Below, one piece after another: positions 5,566 to 13,542 of a stretch of DNA of 26,834 bases. Under the pieces are notes generated by a model. The model had not been told where the DNA came from. It searched no databases and saw only the letters and a list, made by a program, of their open reading frames with translations. The stretch covers positions 1-26,834 of the forward strand of contig DAITMB010000067.1 in the NCBI GenBank assembly GCA_036835375.1, given 5' to 3'. The translations under genes and the position numbers were made by a program. The DNA comes from JANQTF01 sp036835375 (GTDB lineage: Bacteria > Bacteroidota > Bacteroidia > J057). Numbering within the stretch: the stretch's first letter is position 1; each line of letters opens with the position of its first letter.

Positions 5566-7545
5566 ATGGGAGATCCGTCCCTTATTTGCCCCCCACACCT
5601 TTGGCTCCGACACAGCTTCTGGATCTGGTTGCTGACGACTTGTTGCCTCCCCGCCCAGGGACAGATTGCCTATTGGCAGCAATTTCTCGGTGGATCCGGA
5701 TTTGATGCTGGAAAAAAAGTGCTCTACCTTCCCGATGGCACCTTGTTGCTCGGTATTGAGACTGCTTCGCGCGATGGCCTGGGAGCCAGCAATCGCAGCG
5801 ACGACCTCGATGTGGTGATTGTGAAATACGCCTCCCAAGGCAAGACTTTCTGGACAACGACCATCGGCGGTTCGGGCCGGGACGAACTGGCGGACCTGAT
5901 CCAGACGAGCGACGGCGGCTATCTCTGTGTGGGGACCAGTGACTCTCGCGACGGAGATTTCTCTGTGAATCACGGCGGTACGGATGTCTGGGTTGCAAAA
6001 CTCTCGCCCGGCGGGAGGCTCGTGTGGCTTCGCAGCCTCGGCGGCAGCGGGCAAGACTATGGCTGGTCGGTGGTGCAGGATATGGATGGGGGAATTCTCA
6101 TCGCAGCTGAATCCGGTTCTGTGGATGGGGATATGCAGTCCTTGCACCACGGCGGCCTGGATGGCTGGATCGCCAAGCTCAGCCCGGCGGGCAGGCTGCT
6201 GCGCGAAAAGCATTTTGGTGGTCCCGGCAATGACCGCATCGGTCGAATTCATCCGCACAGTGATGGCCTGTGGCTCGTGGGAAGCCACGACGCCATGGGT
6301 GGCGATGTGTTAAAAAATCAGGGCAACAAAGACCTTTGGATGCTCCACCTGGATGAGGATTGGAACATTCTGCGGCAGCAGAGCATCGGCGGACCCGGCA
6401 ACGATGATACGCACGACTCCATGATCGACGACGAAGGGTGCCTAGTGCTCGCAGGCACCACCTTTTCGGAGAGTGGAGATGTGCCCGATCAGCATGGAAA
6501 GGGTGATGGATGGCTGGTGAAATTTGACTCGAAAGGCAATTACCTCTGGAATCGCGCCTATGGCGGCACCCGCAACGAAGGGTTCAGTGCCATCACGCTG
6601 ACCCACGATGGCGGCTACGCTATGGTGGGTATGACCTTATCGGAAAACGGCCATTTGAGCCAAAATGAAGGGTATTTCGATGGCTGGTTTCTGAAAACGC
6701 AGCGCGACGGCGCGCCACAGTTTTCGCGAAGCATTGGCTATCCTGCCAAAGACGCCTTTTTTGATGTGCAAGAGCTTCCCCAGGGAGGCTTCATCATGAT
6801 CGGCCATGTGCAGGAGAAGCAGCCCGAAAAAATATTCATCAAAGGTCATCTCGGGATTTATGACGTGTGGCTCGCCAATCTTGGTGATCCAGCTCGTGGC
6901 ATGAGTGTGCGCCCCTATCGCACACCGCCCATCATGATCGGCAATGTCGTCGATCGCCAGGGAGGGCAAGCACTCGAATCAGCCATTACGCTTACGGACA
7001 ACCGTACCCTCGACTCGCTGACTGCCACCAACAGCGATGTCGTAGATGGCAGCTTTGTTTTGCTGCTTCCTTCTTATGGCTTGGTCTCCATCAACGTGCT
7101 TGCGCAGGGCTACCTGTTCTATGGACAAGATATCCTCACCGACTCCCTTTTCGACAAAACTTCCATTCAGCGGACAGTTCGCCTGGACCCCATTGAGGTC
7201 GGGAGTTCATTGGTGCTGGAGAATATCTATTTTCAAACTGGAAAATGGGAGATTCTACAGCCTTCTTTTCCTGAGTTGAACCGTCTCATTGCGTTTTTGG
7301 AGCTGAATCCACGTGTAAAAATCGAGATTTCTGGCCACACAGATAACACCGGTAATCGCGAAGAGAAAATCGAACTGAGTCTCCACCGCGCGGAGGCAGT
7401 GAAGGAATATCTGGCTTCGCAGGGGATTTCTACCTACCGAATGAGTGTGAAAGGCTATGGCATGTATCGCCCCCGCGCGACCAACGGTACAGAGGATGGC
7501 CGACGTCTCAACCGCAGGGTAGAATTTACTGTCACGGCCATGTGA
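5566..7545 (+). CDS. Secreted propeller-repeat protein with C-terminal OmpA domain
   Basis: A 659-residue exported protein. A signal peptide covers about residues 15-32 (hydrophobic WIWLLTTCCLPAQG). Seven repeats of about 58 residues follow, starting near 42, 101, 159, 218, 275, 333 and 391, each with the pattern GGxGxD ... DGGYxxxGxxxSxDGD ... DxWxxKL; this suggests a seven-bladed beta-propeller. Residues about 456-540 look like a carboxypeptidase-regulatory-like beta-sandwich (IGNVVDRQGGQALESAITL). Residues 550-659 are an OmpA/MotB domain (FQTGKWEI, ISGHTDNTGN, LSLHRAEAVKEYL, GYGMYRP, RRLNRRVEF) with the Asp and Arg that bind diaminopimelate of peptidoglycan. The protein should therefore display a propeller from a cell-wall anchor in the periplasm or outer membrane. 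No beta-barrel is apparent. Ligand unknown. Convergent with dapB, 29 bases apart. Confidence 0.85.
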   Translation: MGDPSLICPPHLWLRHSFWIWLLTTCCLPAQGQIAYWQQFLGGSGFDAGKKVLYLPDGTLLLGIETASRDGLGASNRSDDLDVVIVKYASQGKTFWTTTIGGSGRDELADLIQTSDGGYLCVGTSDSRDGDFSVNHGGTDVWVAKLSPGGRLVWLRSLGGSGQDYGWSVVQDMDGGILIAAESGSVDGDMQSLHHGGLDGWIAKLSPAGRLLREKHFGGPGNDRIGRIHPHSDGLWLVGSHDAMGGDVLKNQGNKDLWMLHLDEDWNILRQQSIGGPGNDDTHDSMIDDEGCLVLAGTTFSESGDVPDQHGKGDGWLVKFDSKGNYLWNRAYGGTRNEGFSAITLTHDGGYAMVGMTLSENGHLSQNEGYFDGWFLKTQRDGAPQFSRSIGYPAKDAFFDVQELPQGGFIMIGHVQEKQPEKIFIKGHLGIYDVWLANLGDPARGMSVRPYRTPPIMIGNVVDRQGGQALESAITLTDNRTLDSLTATNSDVVDGSFVLLLPSYGLVSINVLAQGYLFYGQDILTDSLFDKTSIQRTVRLDPIEVGSSLVLENIYFQTGKWEILQPSFPELNRLIAFLELNPRVKIEISGHTDNTGNREEKIELSLHRAEAVKEYLASQGISTYRMSVKGYGMYRPRATNGTEDGRRLNRRVEFTVTAM

Positions 7546-7574
7546 TTTCGACCGCGTGGGCAATTGCTTTTGTC

Positions 7575-8303
7575 TTACTCCCGAAACATGTCCTCAAAGG
7601 GGTGAAAGCCCGGATGCTGTAGCAGCCATTCTGCCGCGATCACGGCACCCAAGGCAAATCCTCTTCGGCTATAAGCCTCGTGCGTGAGGGTGATCCGGTC
7701 AATGTCGGATCGATACGTCACCCTGTGCTCTCCCACTATGTCGCCTGCACGCGTGAAGGACACCGAGAGCTCTTCGGGACGAGGCGCCCTCTCGCGCAGG
7801 GGTTCACCTGAGAGGCTGTTTTTGCGATCCAGGTGCTCAAGAATGTCTTTCGCCAGGCTGTGCGCGGTACCGGAAGGCGCATCTGCTTTGTGGCGATGGT
7901 GCTGCTCTTCGACGAAAACATCGTATTCTGGATAGCCATTCATCAAAGTTGCCAGCCGCCGATTCAGCTCAAACAGGAGTTGAACTCCTACGGAAAAATT
8001 ACTCGCAAAGAGAAAGCTCCCTTTTGACGATTCTACTTCTTGTTTCACATTTGCCACATCGCTATACCAGCCAGTGGTGCCGCAGACGGTCGGTATTCCC
8101 AGCTGGAGTAGTCGTGTGAGGTTGCCTCTAAAGCTTTCTGGATGGGTGAATTCGATGGCGACATCTACTTGGGCTGCGAGCTGCTGATTGAGTTGAGAAA
8201 TTTCATGGCGCCCTAGGTGAGTGACGATCGCGTGGCCACGAGCAGCGGCTTCGGCTTCTACAGCCCGGCCCATTTTTCCATAACCGATCAAAAGAAGATT
8301 CAT
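7575..8303 (-). CDS. dapB: 4-hydroxy-tetrahydrodipicolinate reductase
   Basis: A 242-residue enzyme of the lysine/diaminopimelate pathway, reducing 4-hydroxy-tetrahydrodipicolinate with NAD(P)H in the cytosol. It has the dinucleotide-binding LLIGYGKMG (4-12), EFTHPE (51-56), VCGTTGW (73-79), the dimer/tetramer element FASNFSVGVQLLF (99-111) and the active-site EEQHHRHKADAPSGTA (132-147), where His and Lys serve catalysis. It is slightly shorter than the E. coli enzyme, as is usual in Bacteroidota. It follows the DUF5683 gene (gap 89 bases) and parB on the minus strand, a gene order known in this phylum. Identity is secure. Confidence 0.95.
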   Translation of the reverse strand: MNLLLIGYGKMGRAVEAEAAARGHAIVTHLGRHEISQLNQQLAAQVDVAIEFTHPESFRGNLTRLLQLGIPTVCGTTGWYSDVANVKQEVESSKGSFLFASNFSVGVQLLFELNRRLATLMNGYPEYDVFVEEQHHRHKADAPSGTAHSLAKDILEHLDRKNSLSGEPLRERAPRPEELSVSFTRAGDIVGEHRVTYRSDIDRITLTHEAYSRRGFALGAVIAAEWLLQHPGFHPFEDMFRE

Positions 8304-8392
8304 TCGCTAAAATTCCAGAAAAAATAGGCGTACGGCAAGCTTTCCTTGCGGGTGCATCTGGACACAGGACGTAAATGGGGCAATCATACCCT

Positions 8393-9211
8393 TCAAAATG
8401 TCAGGCAAATGCCCACGCCCCGATGATCGAAGGCCGGACGGAGCTCCCAACTGAGGTCTTCTGAAACATCGAAGTCGCTGAGATGCGCGTCGATATAGGC
8501 TTCCAGGATTTGAAGACCATGCCAACCCAGGAGAATCAAAAAGGCGTTGTCGCGGTTCTGCCGAAACTGGTTTCTGGCCGTTCGCAGGCCTTGGGAGTCA
8601 TAGCGCTGCGACAGCTGGGTGTCAACAGTCGACGGATTGTCGTCCACTGACCACAGGTAGGCTCTGCCAAATCGTTGATATTGAGCTTGATTGTAGTCGA
8701 TCCACCAGGCGATGGCTGCGTATCCTCCCCAGAAGAGCGGCACTTTCCAGCCAGATTGGTTGTAGATCTGCCCCAATCCAGGTAAAATGGCAGATCGCTG
8801 CCAGGCGATTTCGGGCAAGTAGGGCGGTGTGGGATCAGCTGGCAATAATCCCCTTGGAAAATAGGGGATCACAAAATCTTCGCGCCAAGGAATTTTAATT
8901 TTGAGCTTCAGGCGCTCTTCTTCCTCGTAAAGTTCGGGCAAAATATCTTTCTTGACATAGGTCCATGCTTTCTCCGGAAGCGCAAGATGCTTCGGGGACT
9001 GTTTCAGCGAGTCCCTCATCCAATAGGGAACAACCGCCGAAAGGCTGGTATCGCTGCGCATGGGCAGTAATTTTCCTTGTCTCAAGCTGTCCTGTGCGGA
9101 TGGTACAATGGGTGGCAGTGTGTCTATCGGTAGCGCTTGAAGCGAATCCGTTTGACCCTGCGACACAGCGCAAAATAGCATCAAGAGCCCAAGAGCGATC
9201 GCGTACTTCAT
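8393..9211 (-). CDS. DUF5683 domain protein, exported
   Basis: A 272-residue protein with a cleavable signal peptide (MKYAIALGLLMLFCAVSQGQ). After a low-complexity Ser/Pro-rich region come the conserved DUF5683 blocks: AWQRSAILPGLGQIYNQSGWKVP, GGYAAIAWWIDYNQ, YQRFGRAYLWSVDD, and at the C-terminus RDNAFLILLGWHGLQILEAYIDAHL followed by FDVSEDLSWELRP. Two or three hydrophobic segments in the domain suggest a membrane protein. Function is unknown; the gene characteristically sits between parB and dapB in Bacteroidota, as here, which hints at a cell-envelope or division-linked role. The start at 9211 is chosen for the signal peptide; the frame could extend 15 codons further upstream without homology. 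Confidence 0.85.
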   Translation of the reverse strand: MKYAIALGLLMLFCAVSQGQTDSLQALPIDTLPPIVPSAQDSLRQGKLLPMRSDTSLSAVVPYWMRDSLKQSPKHLALPEKAWTYVKKDILPELYEEEERLKLKIKIPWREDFVIPYFPRGLLPADPTPPYLPEIAWQRSAILPGLGQIYNQSGWKVPLFWGGYAAIAWWIDYNQAQYQRFGRAYLWSVDDNPSTVDTQLSQRYDSQGLRTARNQFRQNRDNAFLILLGWHGLQILEAYIDAHLSDFDVSEDLSWELRPAFDHRGVGICLTF

Positions 9212-9408
9212 ATCCTGCCAACGATCCGGCTGAGGTAAGGTAAGTCTAAGCTTCACGCGGTAAATTCAGTCAGAAATTCTCCCCAAAGTGGAGCACGAGG
9301 CCAGAAAGGTTGCGTGTGGCAGTCAATTTGAAGCGTAATTCACGTGACGCAGCTAGCGAGGTGGTGCCCAGCATGCCCATGATTTTCCTTGTCAAAACGC
9401 AGGCGAAA

Positions 9409-10284
9409 TTATTCCCCGAGGAGATCCAAGATGCGCTCCAAGTCGCTGTTAGAGCTGAAATTAATGATGATCTCGCCTTTTCCCGAGCTTTGCTGAGACA
9501 CCTTCACCCGGTTTCCAAATCGGTTTTCGAGGTCCTTGGAGATTTTGTTGAGGTGTATTTGTTGGGTGGAAGTTGGCTCCTTGGGGGCAGCTTTTTCCGA
9601 CTTCGCCTGTTTGAGTTGGCTGGCGAGTTGTTCTGCTTGACGCACCGAAAGTTCTTTGTCTCGGATGTCTTGAAACAGCCGCAATTGAAGCAGCGGATCG
9701 CCGATGTTCTTGAGCGTTTTGGCGTGGCTCATCGAAATTTGGCCTTGGCGCAGAGCCACTTTAATAGAATCGGGTAGCTTTAGCAGGGCCAAATAGTTGG
9801 TGACAGTAGATCTTTCTTTGCCCACTTTGTCCCCAACTTCTTCCTGCTTCAGGCCCAATTCGTCGATCAATCGCTGGTAGGAGAGGGCGACTTCAATGGG
9901 GTTGAGGTCTTCGCGCTGAATGTTTTCGATCAGCGCCATTTCTAGCATTTGCTCATCGTCCGCGGTGCGCACGTAGGCTGGCACTTCTTCCAATCCCGCC
10001 AGACGGGAGGCACGTAATCGCCGCTCACCTGAGATCAATTGGTACTGTTGGTCGGTGATTCTGCGTACTGTGAGCGGCTGAATGATGCCGTGTACACGGA
10101 TCGAAGCAGCCAATTCATCCAATGCCTTCTCATCAAAAGCTTGCCGAGGTTGAAAGGGGTTGATCTCGATCTGCCCGATCGGAATCATGCCTACCGACAG
10201 TGCAGCTACGGTCTCCACCGTGGCGTTATCCTGCGGCAAGAGGGCATCCAACCCACGGCCCAATCCTCGTTTTTGTTTGGTCAT
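9409..10284 (-). CDS. parB: Chromosome-partitioning protein ParB
   Basis: A 291-residue ParB/Spo0J-family protein, the CTP-dependent DNA clamp that loads at parS sites and moves origins with ParA. It starts with MTKQKRGLGRGLDALLP, the standard N-terminus that contacts ParA. The N-terminal CTPase domain has NPFQPRQAF (42-50) and GERRLRA (86-92); ENIQREDLNPIE (120-131) leads into the helix-turn-helix (about 147-168, GDKVGKERSTVTNYLALLKLP). A Lys/Pro-rich linker and C-terminal dimer domain (about 235-291) follow. ATG 10284 is used because it begins the conserved motif; an open frame extends 15 codons upstream. ParA, normally directly upstream, is absent; instead about 520 bases without a recognisable gene follow. 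Confidence 0.95.
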   Translation of the reverse strand: MTKQKRGLGRGLDALLPQDNATVETVAALSVGMIPIGQIEINPFQPRQAFDEKALDELAASIRVHGIIQPLTVRRITDQQYQLISGERRLRASRLAGLEEVPAYVRTADDEQMLEMALIENIQREDLNPIEVALSYQRLIDELGLKQEEVGDKVGKERSTVTNYLALLKLPDSIKVALRQGQISMSHAKTLKNIGDPLLQLRLFQDIRDKELSVRQAEQLASQLKQAKSEKAAPKEPTSTQQIHLNKISKDLENRFGNRVKVSQQSSGKGEIIINFSSNSDLERILDLLGE

Positions 10285-10436
10285 GTTTCCTGAACGTATG
10301 GTAAATGGCCACTGAAAGAGACAACCCAAGAACAGCCACTCGCGCCGTTTTCATCCTCAGTTGCTCCCGATTTTTTCCAACTCATACTCTTTCTGACACT
10401 TGGTCGGTCGAAGATGGCGTTGGTCTAAACAATGCG

Positions 10437-10444
10437 CAAAGGTA
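10437..10444 (-). promoter_or_regulatory. Probable -7 box for parB
   Basis: On the minus strand this reads TACCTTTG followed by CGC, an exact TAnnTTTG Bacteroidota -7 box, preceded by an A-rich run. It lies about 153 bases upstream of the parB start. No clear TTTG -33 element is present. It suggests that parB has its own promoter here, consistent with the missing parA. Confidence 0.45.
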
Positions 10445-10808
10445 GGATTTTTTTAGTAGTGCTCGGTGCAGCAATCCCACGGCGTTGCTCCTCTACTGGC
10501 AAAATATAGCATTTCAGCTTTTTGTTCGATTCCCTTGGTCTCGCATGTCGGCACCGCACTTCTCCATATCACTCGATTCAGCTCTTCCCATTGAACTGAG
10601 TGGACCTTACTTGGATTGTAGGGAATGATACATTCCAGCACCCCTTTCAAGCAGGCGCCGGGCAAGAGGAGGCAACCCCGCATGAGGCAGCATATTGGTG
10701 AACGCTTGGGTTTCTTGATTTTGGGTAAGCCTGCCACGGGATAGAATCCCCAAGCTTACTGCGCCGGAATCGCCGGACGGCTTGACACGCGCCCTCGGCG
10801 GGCCGCCC
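10445..10808. other. Gene-free stretch upstream of parB
   Basis: About 360 bases between the parB promoter and the Uma2 gene. A 94-residue open frame exists on the minus strand (10453-10737) but is rich in Cys and Pro and resembles no family. The position where parA is expected holds no ParA-like sequence. GC-rich short inverted repeats occur at 10760-10800. Confidence 0.4.
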
Positions 10809-11468
10809 TCATAGCCATGCCTTCAAGGTCTGGAGGTAAACGTCTTGGTCGAAAATGGCCTGCACTGGGATGTCGAAGCCCGTGATCACCTGACTGCTCA
10901 GCCGATCGGAGAGGCCGAGCTTGGCGGCGGCTTTGAACGCATCGAAGTCTCGATCCAAGTGGTAGGTTTCGACCGTTTGGGCGACGGGGTCCACTAGCCA
11001 GTATTCGCCCACGCCATGCGCGGCATAGTCCACAAACTTGACTCCCCGATCTCGGTGCTCGGTCGTGGGGGAGAGCACTTCCACCACCAAGTCCGGGGCG
11101 GGATGCCGCATGGTGTCTGGCTCAATGGCTTGAGCAGTCTCTGCGTTCCAAAAGCAAATGTCTGGCTCGTAATCGTTGCGGGTCAGGGCGATGAGGGCCT
11201 TTTCGGCTTGTACCTCACCCAATGCATTGACCGAGACCCAGACATCTAGCAAGCTTAGCATCCTTTTGTTTACCCACAAATGTCGATTTTTGGCGGGGGA
11301 ATGCATGATGATCTCCCCATTGATAAATTCTGCCTTGACCTCGGGGGTCAGCCATTCATAAAATGCCTGGCGCTTTTGGGCTTCTTCCTCCAGGCGCGCC
11401 TGCGCGCGCGCCATCAAAAGCTTGAGGTCGGGAGATTCGAGCAACATGCGGTAAAGGGTGGCAGGCAT
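10809..11468 (-). CDS. Uma2 family (DUF820) putative endonuclease
   Basis: A 219-residue protein of the Uma2/DUF820 family, a PD-(D/E)XK nuclease fold. The core motifs are AEFINGEIIMHSPAKN (46-61), YEPDICFW (100-107, first catalytic Asp), PDLVVEVLSP (125-134, the E-x-hydrophobic-Ser strand), followed by RDRGVKFVDYAAHGVGEYWLVDP (139-161). All the expected acidic residues are present, so it should fold and may bind metal. About 30 residues precede the domain (a charged ARAQARLEEEAQKRQAFYEW helix). The family is abundant in cyanobacteria and Bacteroidota, often in many copies, and its true role is unsettled. It stands alone here, without a toxin-antitoxin-like partner. Confidence 0.88.
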   Translation of the reverse strand: MPATLYRMLLESPDLKLLMARAQARLEEEAQKRQAFYEWLTPEVKAEFINGEIIMHSPAKNRHLWVNKRMLSLLDVWVSVNALGEVQAEKALIALTRNDYEPDICFWNAETAQAIEPDTMRHPAPDLVVEVLSPTTEHRDRGVKFVDYAAHGVGEYWLVDPVAQTVETYHLDRDFDAFKAAAKLGLSDRLSSQVITGFDIPVQAIFDQDVYLQTLKAWL

Positions 11469-11561
11469 GAGAAAATATCAGTTGGTCAGTTGGTCTGATG
11501 GAATATACGCTAATATACGAATTCTGCGAGGGAGGGGATGGGGTTACGATGGGACAGGATT

Positions 11562-11606
11562 GCGGAGTCGCTCCTTCGGACTCCCTCCGCGGGAATAAGC
11601 GCTTAT
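11562..11606. repeat. Short inverted repeats between Uma2 and the S41 peptidase
   Basis: GGAGTC (11564-11569) pairs with GACTCC (11579-11584), and GCGGAG (11562-11567) can alternatively pair with CTCCGC (11585-11590). A perfect 12-base palindrome ATAAGCGCTTAT follows at 11595-11606. There is no T-run, so it does not look like an intrinsic terminator. The 260-base gap contains no recognised gene. Confidence 0.35.
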
Positions 11607-11728
11607 CGCCTTTTCTTGAGTCGGCAATACATGGTGGGGGAAAGAGCGGCTGAAGGTCGCTACTATCAAGCGTATCGGGTCCTCCTCTTCCTCCCCGGCA
11701 CGAGTCCGATGCGATCCCATTAGCAAAC

Positions 11729-13198
11729 TCACTCTCGCAACGTCTCAGCCACAAACTCGATCCACTGGTAGGGCAGGATTTGTTCATCGAGGTAAAAATC
11801 CGGTTGAATCCCCTTTTCGTCGATGGTCATCTTGGGGATGCGCTTGCTGCGCGAGAGGCTGTAATAGAGCTTGAATGTCTCGCAGGGGGATACTACCTCG
11901 TTCATGTTGGAGATGTCGAGCACGCCGTAGGTGGTGGAGCCGAAGAGCTTCACCTTGCGGCTTTGCTTGGCGGCGAGCAGAAATTGCTCTGCGGTGCTGC
12001 CATTCTCCTCGTTGATGAGGATGCCGATGCTGCGCGGATAGGGATAGACCGTGTCCAGGCGGGTCACAGAGATCGGTTCCGCATCGAGGGAGACAAAGGC
12101 TCCCACTTCAGCCGAGAGCCTCTCGTAGGCTTCCCGTGCCCATTCCCTTTCCTCCGGCGAGAAGTTGTAGGCAGGATTTTCCGCGAAGTCCAGCATGCGC
12201 TGGTTGTTCAGCGGGGTGGAGCGGAATTCCACGCCGACGGTGCGGATGGGATTGGTGTAGAGGAAAGGTAGCAGTTCCTCGTAGCTGTTGTCGCTGCCGC
12301 CGCCATTGCCCCGCAAGTCGATGATCAGGGAGGGGGTCTGCAAGATGGTGGCGCGATGGGCGAGAATCACGCTGTCGATGGCTGGCTTTTGGCTGTTGTT
12401 GAAGCTAGGGATGCGCAGCAGCACGGTTTGGGAGTCTATGCGCTCAACATAGGGACTGGTGGCTTTCACCACCTTGATATAGCGGGCCACCTCCGGTTCG
12501 GGAGGTACGACCGGCCATTCGCGCTCCAGGGACACCGTCCCTATCCGCAGCCCACTTTTGCCCAGCAAAAAGACCTGATCCGGCTCGAAGGCCCGCTCGG
12601 AGTGATCCTGCATGAAAAAGGCAGCCTTGCCATCGGCTTCGAGGCGCAGCTTGACCTGGCTTTCGACCCAGTACACCCCATCCGCCTCAATGATAAATCC
12701 GAGGTAACGCTCGTCCACCTTCTTGATCCCGATACGGTACACCCCCGTGCGCCAGATACCTTCGAAGTCCAGGGTATCCTTTGCCGACAAATAGGCCCGA
12801 AAGGAATCCAGGTCCACCTCCAGGGTCTCCCAGTCTTTGAAGCGGGCGCGAATGGCCCGTTTTTTCTGAGGGAGGGCTTCGGATTCGGATTCAGTCTCTT
12901 CCTCGCCCAGCCATTCTACCCCCAGGTGGGCCGAACGAAAGAACTGCATCCACTCACCGATCAGCTCCGCACAGGTGGCCATGTCCTCAGTCGCGCGGGC
13001 CTGGGCTTCCATCGCTTCGGTATGCTGCTCATAGGCCGCTTCGCCCTTTTGGGCCAGCGCGTAGGCATAACCTGCATCATTTTCGCGAAAAAGCTGCTCT
13101 GCCCATTGGAAGCTGCTCAAGCAGTCGCAGTCCTGCCCACTTAGCAGGCCCGGCACCCCCAGGAGGAGGCACCACAGGAGGGATGGTATATGTTTCAT
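11729..13198 (-). CDS. S41 family peptidase (C-terminal-processing/tricorn-like), secreted
   Basis: A 489-residue protein with a signal peptide (MKHIPSLLWCLLLGVPGLLSGQ). The C-terminal half is the S41 protease core: LLRIPSF (260-266), LIIDLRGNGGGSDNS (291-305), IGILINEENGSTAEQFLLAAKQ (391-412, nucleophile Ser401) and VKLFGSTTYG (416-425). His91 in a SAHLGVEW stretch occupies the place of the catalytic His of tricorn-like members. The CtpA-type Lys, expected just after the last Gly, is Val426 here, arguing for a Ser-His and not a Ser-Lys mechanism. No PDZ domain is evident between the halves; residues 100-250 look beta-rich. It probably degrades peptides or damaged proteins in the periplasm or outside. 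The gene stands alone on the minus strand; its upstream region carries a palindromic repeat. Confidence 0.85.
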   Translation of the reverse strand: MKHIPSLLWCLLLGVPGLLSGQDCDCLSSFQWAEQLFRENDAGYAYALAQKGEAAYEQHTEAMEAQARATEDMATCAELIGEWMQFFRSAHLGVEWLGEEETESESEALPQKKRAIRARFKDWETLEVDLDSFRAYLSAKDTLDFEGIWRTGVYRIGIKKVDERYLGFIIEADGVYWVESQVKLRLEADGKAAFFMQDHSERAFEPDQVFLLGKSGLRIGTVSLEREWPVVPPEPEVARYIKVVKATSPYVERIDSQTVLLRIPSFNNSQKPAIDSVILAHRATILQTPSLIIDLRGNGGGSDNSYEELLPFLYTNPIRTVGVEFRSTPLNNQRMLDFAENPAYNFSPEEREWAREAYERLSAEVGAFVSLDAEPISVTRLDTVYPYPRSIGILINEENGSTAEQFLLAAKQSRKVKLFGSTTYGVLDISNMNEVVSPCETFKLYYSLSRSKRIPKMTIDEKGIQPDFYLDEQILPYQWIEFVAETLRE

Positions 13199-13285
13199 GA
13201 ACCTATATTTTGATTCAAGTAAATAAACTACTGGGAAAGCTGTTTGCTTGAGGGAGAATTTTTTTTGGCGAAAATCGATCGGCGG

Positions 13286-13314
13286 ACAGTAGGGACAGGT
13301 CGCGACCCTACTGT
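13286..13314. repeat. REP-like palindrome upstream of the S41 gene
   Basis: ACAGTAGGG (13286-13294) is inverted as CCCTACTGT (13306-13314), with a second palindrome GGTCGCGACC (13298-13307) nested between. The core AGGTCGCGACC resembles short palindromic repeats I recall as scattered between genes in Bacteroidota. The wider gap 13199-13542 holds no gene; a second stretch at 13445-13530 is also repeat-like in style. Confidence 0.45.
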
Positions 13315-13542
13315 ACTTGCATCATTGCCCCCGCCAGGCCAATACCTGTGCCTCCTGATGGACAAAGGATTTCTCCCCCCCATACACAACTTCCAGGACG
13401 CTAGTGCTTTCGGAACCAATTTCTCTACCATTTAAACTTGCCCTTTTTCCGCGGTACTGCGTCAGAAAGGTCTCACATAGCTCGCTATGCTCGGCCTTTC
13501 TTCCTTTTCCCACGAAAAAATGGCTGCGTTTAATCTGGTCAA

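Noticed and set aside
5512..6288. 258-residue open frame antisense to the propeller-OmpA gene
   Set aside because: Shadow of the repeats on the other strand; His/Ala-rich without motifs.
10453..10737. 94-residue open frame on the minus strand upstream of parB
   Set aside because: Cys/Pro-rich, no family resemblance, no start context, and it overlaps the putative parB promoter area.
12356..13144. 262-residue open frame antisense to the S41 peptidase
   Set aside because: A mirror of the GC-biased codon pattern of the real gene; no domain, while the minus strand shows a full S41 core.
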